14,908 nucleotides of DNA, from contig JAITJB010000150.1 of assembly GCA_031279155.1 (NCBI GenBank), positions 1-14,908 of the forward strand. The letters are read 5' to 3'. The translations under genes were made by a program, and so were the position numbers. The notes under the pieces are model-generated. The model was not told the DNA's origin. It was given only the letters and a program-made list of their open reading frames with translations, and did no database searches. Below, in pieces: positions 1-6,487 of the stretch (its first letter is position 1; every line of letters starts with the position of its first letter). This stretch comes from Deltaproteobacteria bacterium (GTDB lineage Bacteria > Desulfobacterota > Desulfarculia > Adiutricales > Adiutricaceae).

Positions 1-1810
1 GCTCGGGCTGGCAGAGCATCAGGTAGGCCCGCAAGTTTTTTTTTAGTTCCCCTATATTGCCCAGAGAGTTTTCCACCTGCAAGGCGGCGTCAGCGCGAAT
101 GAGTGGTAAAAACCGTTGATTAAGATCCGTTTTGTGGGCTTTCCCCACGACGTTTCGCGCCTTATCACCTTTGTAGAGACCCAAACCATATTTCAGTTTT
201 GAGTCGATAGCCGGGTTAAAAACGTTAAAAGCTGATTCAAAGGCTTGAAGTTCAGGCAAAACGTATTTAGGGCCCTCAGGGTTTTTGTTCGTATTTATCT
301 TGGCCTCGATCTCCGTGCTAAAGAGATCTAATTCATGGAGTTTTGAGAAATTGTTACTAAAACTTAAGGCTAAAAGAAGCCCAAGGGTGAGCATAACGCC
401 AAAAATCACTATTTTCCCGGCCTGTTGACTAAAGCGGAGACCCGCGAATTTTTTACGAGCATCCTTGGCCAAACCGGCTTCCGGTATGATGGCCTCAGTA
501 AAAACTCGTGAGAGGAAGAATCCTTTAGCGTATTCACCCAAGGCTGGCTGATAGCCTGTTTGAAAAGACCATTCGCCATGTTCGTCAGTGTTAAAGGCGT
601 TTTGGGATGAAACTGAGCAAGTAAAGAAAAAACCCCTGAACATGACCGGACGGTGATAACGCGAAGGGCCGAAGGCCTCGGAGATATAGTCCTCCAAATT
701 GGCCGAGAGTTTTTCCAGTTCCCGAGGGAAATTAAGAATATCTCCCCTGGAGGACAGAGCCCGTTCATGGTGTATTTTGGAAAAAACTTGACTATTTAGA
801 TTTTTTAAAAGATCCGCTACCTCTGCCCTAACCCGTCCGGGTTCCATTTGGCCTTTGAAGTTGTGAAAGCCAAAAATTTGTTCCCGCTCGGATCGTGATA
901 ATTCCGAGAAAAACGTAAAAAAGCCCGGCACGGCATCAGTTTTAGTCAAAAGGAGGTAGACAGGAACTTCAGTCTTAAGGGTTTTTAGTACCTCATTGAG
1001 CCGATCCCGCGTAATTCTGGCCAAATGCTCGTAAACGGTCTGATCTTCTCGCATCAAATCCCTAAGGCTTAAAGTAACAATCACGCCATTAATGGGCCTG
1101 GCCGGTCTAGCATTATAAAGAGCATTAAGTAAATCAGACCACCGGCTGTCTCCGCTATTTCCGGGAGTTATCTCCAAATAACTGCCAGGGGTATCAATAT
1201 AAATTGCTTGGTTACCAAAGAGAACCTGAGGCTGGGAAGTCGCGTTGAGCTTATAGAGATTTCGGTCGGCTTGTTCGTTTATGGGAAATTTCTGCCCGGA
1301 ATTTAAAAGGGCCAACGTTTTACCGCTATTATTAGAGCCGATGACCAAATACCAAGGTAGAGAGTATTTGGACCTACCATCTGGCCCGAAATATCCTGAG
1401 GTCTCAATCGTTTTTACCGTTCCCTTAATCATTTGTTTGGTATGATTTCGCTCAAGCTTTTCCTGTTTTTTGGCTTCAGCCTGTTTCTGTTTATTGGCCA
1501 GCTTTTCAGGATCTTTATTTTCGAGCTTGCTATTAATTGATTTAAAAGTTGTCATGAAGAGTAGCCACATGACAAATAACCCGATCGTTGCGGCTAACCT
1601 AGCGTTAAAACTGGTCAGAATCTGGTTTCCTGAAACAATGATTGATGGCCCGATTATCCAAATTAAGGCCACGACGATAACGAGCATCGCCAAAGTGACG
1701 ACGCCAGCTTCTCGCAAATAACTGCCAAAGCGAGTGCAGAAACCAAATACGCGTTTAATCACAATCCTGACCCACTTGGTTGAGGCTTTAGCCGCTCGCG
1801 GCCAATCCAA
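1..1810 (-). CDS. tssM: TssM (IcmF-like) T6SS inner-membrane protein, 3' part outside window
   Basis: TssM spans the inner membrane and, with TssL and TssJ, forms the T6SS membrane complex. I translated 603 codons of open frame to the window edge; the family is usually about 1100-1300 residues, so only the N-terminal half is here. It shows hydrophobic segments at about 37-59 and 72-88, then a cytoplasmic NTPase-like domain with a P-loop GSNNSGKT (158-165), DTPG (206-209) and TKTD (289-292), and a third hydrophobic segment at about 464-482. The periplasmic C-terminal domains lie beyond base 1. The frame opens directly after the tssL stop. The candidate starts are TTG at 1810 or GTG at 1762; the first in-frame ATG (codon 42) would cut the first membrane segment. 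I favour TTG or GTG but cannot choose. A run of nine A (coding strand) sits at 36-44. Identity is secure; the exact start is not. Confidence 0.95.
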   Translation of the reverse strand, partial: MDWPRAAKASTKWVRIVIKRVFGFCTRFGSYLREAGVVTLAMLVIVVALIWIIGPSIIVSGNQILTSFNARLAATIGLFVMWLLFMTTFKSINSKLENKDPEKLANKQKQAEAKKQEKLERNHTKQMIKGTVKTIETSGYFGPDGRSKYSLPWYLVIGSNNSGKTLALLNSGQKFPINEQADRNLYKLNATSQPQVLFGNQAIYIDTPGSYLEITPGNSGDSRWSDLLNALYNARPARPINGVIVTLSLRDLMREDQTVYEHLARITRDRLNEVLKTLKTEVPVYLLLTKTDAVPGFFTFFSELSRSEREQIFGFHNFKGQMEPGRVRAEVADLLKNLNSQVFSKIHHERALSSRGDILNFPRELEKLSANLEDYISEAFGPSRYHRPVMFRGFFFTCSVSSQNAFNTDEHGEWSFQTGYQPALGEYAKGFFLSRVFTEAIIPEAGLAKDARKKFAGLRFSQQAGKIVIFGVMLTLGLLLALSFSNNFSKLHELDLFSTEIEAKINTNKNPEGPKYVLPELQAFESAFNVFNPAIDSKLKYGLGLYKGDKARNVVGKAHKTDLNQRFLPLIRADAALQVENSLGNIGELKKNLRAYLMLCQPE

Positions 1811-2746
1811 TTAATCATTGTCCGTACTCTCTTGATCGATGGTTTGGCCGTAAGCGTCAAACTGGTAACCCTCGAATACCTGATTGGCGCGAGTATTAAG
1901 GGTAAAGGAAAAACCTATAAAACTTATGGCCAAGACAATTACCGCCAAGATGATTACTAGCCAGACGGGGAGGTAGCGATGGATGGGGTTTACGGTCTCT
2001 ACTCTTTCCACGGGTTTAGCCAAATCCAAAATCGGTTCGCCTCGAAGTATCCGGATCTGTTGAAAGACCTTATCCCGTAGGGCCTCTAAGGCATAGATTC
2101 CACGCTCCATCACTCGATAACGGCCTTCAAAGCCAAGGCTAATCAGAACATAGATAAGTTCCAACAAATAAAGGTTTTGAGCCGGATGCTGCATACAGCG
2201 TTCTAAAATCTGAAAAGACTTTTCCCCACCCCATGTTTCATCGTGAAAGCTGCTTAAAAGAGTGTCATGGGCCCACTCAGCGCTATCCTCCATTGAAGAC
2301 ATAGTCACGCTTTCGTCCAAAGCCGTGCACAAAACGTATCGAGCTGCTAGAATCTGAGCTCGGGCGACATCGCTATTTAGGGCTTTAGCCTCAAAAGCCT
2401 TGATTCCGGTCTCAAAAGTCTGGCGCAGCCATTCTTGATTTTCATGTTCGTCTTTACGAAGCTTAATTATTTCAGTCAACAATGGATAAGCAGCATCTAA
2501 GAGGGGATTAATCCCTCGTTGGAAGCGTTCAAGGGAGCTTTGTTGGCCAGTATATGGTTGATCTAAAGCTGAGGAGTTTGATGGCGACCTCGCCACTGCC
2601 TTAAAAGGAGTCTCCACTCGACCGCTGTGTTGTTCTCCCAATGGTTTGACCACTGTTTTGTCTGAATCGTAAGCTTCACTATTTGCCATCTTTATCGCTC
2701 TTGTCTTTCTTACCAATTTTGGGCTAAACCCAAAAATCGGAATCAT
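1811..2746 (-). CDS. tssL: TssL (DotU-like) T6SS inner-membrane anchor
   Basis: TssL is a tail-anchored inner-membrane protein with a cytoplasmic hook domain that contacts TssM and TssK. The 311-residue product carries DotU-family hallmarks: NPLLDAAYPLL (80-90), YVLCTALDE (137-145), FHDETWGGEK (167-176) and LISLGFEGRYRV (201-212). One membrane segment follows at about 259-283, then a tail of about 28 residues rich in acidic and polar residues, which should be periplasmic. There is no OmpA-type peptidoglycan-binding domain, so anchoring to the cell wall would need another protein not seen here. Residues 1-70 look disordered. The start is uncertain: ATG at 2746 lies 3 bases after the tssK stop, but ATG at 2689 (residue 20, MANSEAYDS) is equally plausible; both have only weak GAG-type Shine-Dalgarno sequences. 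Confidence 0.96.
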   Translation of the reverse strand: MIPIFGFSPKLVRKTRAIKMANSEAYDSDKTVVKPLGEQHSGRVETPFKAVARSPSNSSALDQPYTGQQSSLERFQRGINPLLDAAYPLLTEIIKLRKDEHENQEWLRQTFETGIKAFEAKALNSDVARAQILAARYVLCTALDESVTMSSMEDSAEWAHDTLLSSFHDETWGGEKSFQILERCMQHPAQNLYLLELIYVLISLGFEGRYRVMERGIYALEALRDKVFQQIRILRGEPILDLAKPVERVETVNPIHRYLPVWLVIILAVIVLAISFIGFSFTLNTRANQVFEGYQFDAYGQTIDQESTDND

Positions 2747-2749
2747 GGG

Positions 2750-4075
2750 TCACTCTTTAATGGCCCAAAAACGCAATTTTAGCCTAGGGAAAGACCCGGA
2801 GACAAAAAACGCGAACCCACCCGAGAGCTCCATCTGCGAGAGTTCTTCGGAAGTAAGGTCCAGCCGGAAGTAGGTCTCATCGGCGCGAAAGGGTATTTGT
2901 CTGGGCGCGACAGGCAAAGGTCTTATGAATATGCCCGGCAGGTGGAGACTAATTAGCTGCCGGATGCGCTCAACTGGACCGATTTTAAGCTGCTTGGGCA
3001 ATGAAGTCCGAAGGGTCTCCTGGGCCATGTCTGCTTTGGCCGAGACCACGAAATTGGCCGTTGTCAGTAAGGTCCGATCATTGATGATTGCAACCAAGAT
3101 ATCGTATTTTCTCTTCTCAAGCGGCAGTTCAAAGGAGTGCTGTTCAAGCACCATGCTTAAGAGAGAGCGTGCCTGGCCCATAAGGGTGCTTAAAACCGTT
3201 TCCTGACGTAAATGATCATAGGCCGGAGTTTCATTGGGACGTTTGGTGCTCTCGGCGAAGGTTGATAACTCCCCAATCAGGATTAAAAGGTTTAGGTAAA
3301 ATTCCTCTGGGTGAACATTGAATGCCTTCTCCATATGCTTAAAAATGGGCTCAAGTCGATTTATTGTTTGCAAAAGTAAAAAATCGGCGATCTCGACCAC
3401 CCCGATCTGTCCCGCTCCGTTTAGCTTTAAAGACAGCTGGCCACCACGGTGCGAGAGAAGCCCTATTATTTCCCGCAAATACCCAGAAAAAACGTCGCAG
3501 GCTGACAAGCTCAGATAAGTAGGCACGAAACCAGCGTCCAAAACCAAAGTTCTGTCGGCCTTGCTTTCGGCGAGTTTGGCGATCGGCAAGGCCAGACAAC
3601 CATCGGTGTTTAATTCGCTCTCCAAGACCAGTCTTAGAGCCAGAGCACCGCACGAAATGGTGACCTTTTTGGTTTGTCCTATATTGCTGTCAGAGACCTC
3701 AAGGGGGTGGCTTAAATATTTCGTGGCCAAGCCGATCTCGCCCTCGGGGCTAGTTTCCCAAGAGCCTTCCGTCGACAAAGGCAAAACCAGATAAATCAAC
3801 TGATTACTTAGACCAGAGGGGATATCCAAGGACAAACTGGTTCGCCCTATCTCAAAAAGGGTACCATCAGGTAAGACCCCGCTTGCCCGTTTTAAAACTA
3901 GCTTGCCTAAGCTTAAGTATTGTTCGTCGATTTGAAACTCGCTCAGGCCCCAAGGATAATGTGAGAGTAAAAGCATACGCCTTTGGATCTGAGCCGCCAA
4001 ATAGCGATCTTGCTGTTGAAAATGCTGCGGCCTGAGCATCATCCCTTCTGACCAAACGACTTTTTCTGGGAGCAT
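2750..4075 (-). CDS. tssK: TssK, T6SS baseplate-to-membrane-complex connector
   Basis: TssK trimers join the TssE/F/G baseplate wedges to the cytoplasmic parts of TssL and TssM; the fold is related to phage receptor-binding proteins. The 441-residue length is typical. The N-terminus has the family signature KVVWSEGMMLRPQHFQQQDR (residues 5-24), and the rest is collinear with TssK as far as I can judge, including PVERIRQLISLHLPGI near 360 and a C-terminal FRLDLTSEE followed by a region ending in FWAIKE. The start ATG at 4075 places the signature at the usual distance from the N-terminus, but the Shine-Dalgarno is weak (only GGT about 6 bases upstream). It is preceded by a 114-base gap after tssJ and followed 3 bases later by the tssL start. 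Confidence 0.97.
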   Translation of the reverse strand: MLPEKVVWSEGMMLRPQHFQQQDRYLAAQIQRRMLLLSHYPWGLSEFQIDEQYLSLGKLVLKRASGVLPDGTLFEIGRTSLSLDIPSGLSNQLIYLVLPLSTEGSWETSPEGEIGLATKYLSHPLEVSDSNIGQTKKVTISCGALALRLVLESELNTDGCLALPIAKLAESKADRTLVLDAGFVPTYLSLSACDVFSGYLREIIGLLSHRGGQLSLKLNGAGQIGVVEIADFLLLQTINRLEPIFKHMEKAFNVHPEEFYLNLLILIGELSTFAESTKRPNETPAYDHLRQETVLSTLMGQARSLLSMVLEQHSFELPLEKRKYDILVAIINDRTLLTTANFVVSAKADMAQETLRTSLPKQLKIGPVERIRQLISLHLPGIFIRPLPVAPRQIPFRADETYFRLDLTSEELSQMELSGGFAFFVSGSFPRLKLRFWAIKE

Positions 4076-4166
4076 TATTTACCATTTAAAAGATGTGATT
4101 AAGAGACATGTTAGAAATAAGCGGCCAAAACCTAATCCGAGGTGGCCATTATCGAAGATTTAAAAA

Positions 4167-4192
4167 TAAACTCTGAAAATATGCGGAGTTTA
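4167..4192 (-). terminator. Candidate weak hairpin terminator or attenuator after tssJ
   Basis: On the minus strand a 7-base stem TAAACTC/GAGTTTA with a 12-base loop begins inside the tssJ stop codon and is followed at once by five T. The stem is short and AT-rich, so full termination is unlikely; partial termination or mRNA end protection between tssJ and tssK is possible. The rest of the 114-base gap (4076-4166) has no open frame longer than a few codons and no promoter I would defend. Confidence 0.3.
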
Positions 4193-5056
4193 CTGATTCA
4201 CCATTGTATCAAATTTTTTAAGCGTTTTGATAGTCTGAGAACTTTCCGTGATCGATTCGGCCTCGGAGATTGGCGGGTAATCAAAAACCATTGACGGGCT
4301 AGTTTCTGGAAGGAGATCTTGGGCAGGGTCAGATAATGGGCTTGCAGCGCTTTGACCGTTTGCGGGGGGGGCGGAGGTGGACCCACTGGAAGACACCGTG
4401 ACGCTAACTGAGTTAGGCTGAGCGCGGATTGTTTCTCGGTAACTTTCAACTGCTTTGGCTGGATCCCATTTTTTTAACTTTTCAGCCGGAATCAAAATCA
4501 GACTCGAAGAGTTTAGTTCAATGCCGATGGTTGTCGCCTCCTCTGGGTCTATAGGAACAATGACCTTCCAAGGACCTTTGCCTGCCGTCTGCCGGAAACT
4601 GGCCATAACACCGACGAATTTAGTCTCGGGTGTGGGTTCATACACAACCGTATAAGCTTTACCAGGCAATATGGTCATCTCATCGTAGGCAATTAGATCC
4701 GACCCCAAGGTGACCGAAGGGTCCCTAAACAAAGGGATCATTTCTGCTTGTTTAAACATCAAATCCGAGCGCAGTTCGTACATTTGGAGCATAACCGGGG
4801 ATGGACGTCCAGTGGCGTCGGGGTTGGTATTGGGGAGACCTGCCATGGCCAAAATGAAAGAGGGACCACCACAGCCAGATAGAAAAAGTGCCAGGAAGGC
4901 GTTTAAGCCTATATATACCAAAACCATTCGCAAGGTTACTAATAAGCCATCCGAAGCCTCTTCTTTAATAGGCAATTGAGCTAAAGACAATGCGATGAGA
5001 GACTCTTGGAAAAACGGTTGGAGTGGTGACAATTGATGAAAAAATTTACGCAGCAT
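4190..5056 (-). CDS. tssJ: TssJ-like outer-membrane lipoprotein with extended N- and C-termini
   Basis: TssJ is the outer-membrane lipoprotein that binds the periplasmic end of TssM. The lipobox LSGC ends at Cys62, after a hydrophobic stretch at about 45-59; Gly at +2 does not suggest inner-membrane retention. The beta-sandwich domain follows at about 63-195, with the family signature NPD...GRPSPV (78-88) and LPGK (130-133). The product is 288 residues where the family is usually about 150-190. The excess is an N-region of about 44 residues before the signal core and a Ser/Pro-rich tail (about 215-288). The annotated start shares one base with the tagH stop (TAATG) and has a strong Shine-Dalgarno GAGGGG at 5065-5070. 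An internal ATG at 4927 (residue 44) would give a normal signal peptide but has no clear ribosome site. Identity is firm; the true start is open. Confidence 0.92.
   Translation of the reverse strand: MLRKFFHQLSPLQPFFQESLIALSLAQLPIKEEASDGLLVTLRMVLVYIGLNAFLALFLSGCGGPSFILAMAGLPNTNPDATGRPSPVMLQMYELRSDLMFKQAEMIPLFRDPSVTLGSDLIAYDEMTILPGKAYTVVYEPTPETKFVGVMASFRQTAGKGPWKVIVPIDPEEATTIGIELNSSSLILIPAEKLKKWDPAKAVESYRETIRAQPNSVSVTVSSSGSTSAPPANGQSAASPLSDPAQDLLPETSPSMVFDYPPISEAESITESSQTIKTLKKFDTMVNQ
4364..4371 (-). repeat. C8 homopolymer inside the tssJ tail
   Basis: Eight consecutive C on the coding strand (eight G on +) encode part of the Ser-Ala-Pro-Pro-Ala stretch near residues 228-232 of TssJ. Runs of this length can slip during replication. 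The +1 frame also stays open to base 4198, so a slip would swap the tail rather than truncate the protein. Confidence 0.9.
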
Positions 5057-6441
5057 TATTCTTGCCCCTCTTGCGGCCCGGGCTTAATTGGTCTTAAGAC
5101 GCGGACCTGCATTTCATAGGCTCTGGCGAAGTCACGCAGAAAGAAATCAGCCAAAGCGTCAGATTCCGTTATCTCAGCGTGAAGTTTTGTATAAGTTTTC
5201 CACAACTTAGCTTCTTTGTTCAATTTAAAGGACCCTGTGGTATTGAGCCTCTCTTTGACTTTGGCGGGAGATAACTTATCCAACAAGGCTGCCATTGCCG
5301 CCCTTGCTCCAGCCAGGAGGCCCATATGGTGAGAGTGCAAATCGTTAAAAGCACTGGCTATAGCCTCATAGGGTGAGAGCGTGTCAGGGGAACGATCAGA
5401 AAACAAATGGTTTAAGGCCGTTTGAAGGCTGGGTGAAAACTTAAGCGGGTTATTGCCTGAAACCTCAATCGTGGTTACCGGCAAACGAAGTTCCTTTTGG
5501 CTGGTAGCGCGGTTTTGGAGCGCTCTGGTTAGTCCTGATATCGACGCTCTCAAGAGTTCCGCAGCCAGGATTAGTAATTTTTGGCGTGCTTCGGAACTAG
5601 TTGACTCAATATCTAAGCCCAGGGTCTTAATGAAAAGCTCACCTTCGGAATTATGCCCAAAATTAAGGGATGGACCTTGGACGGCCCTAGGATTAGAATC
5701 CTGAACGTAAGCTGACCCACCAGGGCGCAACGAATTCTCTGGTTGTGGCGTATGGGTGCTCTCTGATGGTGAGGCTAAGGGAGACAGGGAGCTAGAACCA
5801 TGTGTATTAGGGGCATGGTTGGACGAGCTTCCATGAGGCGAGAGAATTTCGGATGTAGCAACATCTGGATCCTCGAAGACCAAGTTTTCGGGGATGGCTC
5901 TAACGGTAAGCATGACGTTACGACCGGCCTCTTTGTGATCTGACAGGCTATCGTGGCTACTTTTGGGCTTAGAGCGTTCCGGGGAGACGAAATCATCATA
6001 AAATCCCATACGTTCTCGGACCTCGCGGAGTTCTTGGCGCTCCATGGCCACGATGGGGTCAAGCTCGGAGCTCTCATCAACCGTGCTATCAAGGTCCGTA
6101 GGTAAGTAGGAATTGGGGTTTCTAAGCAACCTAGCCTGGATAACATACTGACCAAGCTTGAAAGAATCTCCGTGTTGGATAAGATGCCGCTGTCCAGTTC
6201 CGACCAATTCCCGTGTAAGAGTTGACATTATACCGTTGGAACTTAAATCCTCCAGAAAAAAATTATTACCATCGCAACTGATAAGCGCGTGCTTACGGGA
6301 GATCTCCTGCAATCGATCTGGCAAGACCCAGTCCGAGTCGTTGGAACGACCAATATAACCACCCGTTTCATTGAAGATGTGGGAGATCCGTCCTTCCGGG
6401 GAAAATTTATGATGGCTTATGATTTCAAATAAAATTTCCAT
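5056..6441 (-). CDS. tagH: TagH, T6SS-associated FHA-domain protein
   Basis: This 461-residue protein has a forkhead-associated (FHA) phosphothreonine-binding domain at about 1-108, with the key elements GR (31-32), SRKH (48-51) and SSNG (67-70). A Ser/Pro/His-rich linker runs from about 112 to 265 and contains HGSSS twice (203-207, 214-218). The C-terminal T6SS-FHA domain (about 266-450) includes the hallmark NNPLKF (330-335) and ends in FARAYEMQVRVLRP. In Pseudomonas such proteins are substrates of the PpkA kinase and PppA phosphatase that trigger T6SS assembly; neither gene is in this window, so that control is inferred only. The ATG at 6441 is well placed for the FHA domain but lacks a recognisable Shine-Dalgarno. 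A 46-base AT-rich gap separates it from clpV. Its stop overlaps the tssJ start by one base, suggesting translational coupling. Confidence 0.94.
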   Translation of the reverse strand: MEILFEIISHHKFSPEGRISHIFNETGGYIGRSNDSDWVLPDRLQEISRKHALISCDGNNFFLEDLSSNGIMSTLTRELVGTGQRHLIQHGDSFKLGQYVIQARLLRNPNSYLPTDLDSTVDESSELDPIVAMERQELREVRERMGFYDDFVSPERSKPKSSHDSLSDHKEAGRNVMLTVRAIPENLVFEDPDVATSEILSPHGSSSNHAPNTHGSSSLSPLASPSESTHTPQPENSLRPGGSAYVQDSNPRAVQGPSLNFGHNSEGELFIKTLGLDIESTSSEARQKLLILAAELLRASISGLTRALQNRATSQKELRLPVTTIEVSGNNPLKFSPSLQTALNHLFSDRSPDTLSPYEAIASAFNDLHSHHMGLLAGARAAMAALLDKLSPAKVKERLNTTGSFKLNKEAKLWKTYTKLHAEITESDALADFFLRDFARAYEMQVRVLRPIKPGPQEGQE

Positions 6442-6487
6442 GGCAACATTTATGAGTAAAAAAATTTTTAATCAATTAAGTTGTATT

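Noticed and set aside
1811..2746. A peptidoglycan-binding (OmpA-like) extension on TssL.
   Set aside because: Only about 28 residues follow the membrane segment, too short for such a domain.
4198..4449. An 83-codon frame overlapping the tssJ tail, with a run of six prolines.
   Set aside because: Not supported as a separate gene; the prolines come from reading the C8 and nearby C-rich DNA in the +1 frame. Kept only as the possible outcome of a slip.
5775..6155. A 126-codon open frame on the minus strand in another frame of tagH.
   Set aside because: It falls in the low-complexity linker and adjacent region of tagH; no known domain, and tagH itself is well supported there.
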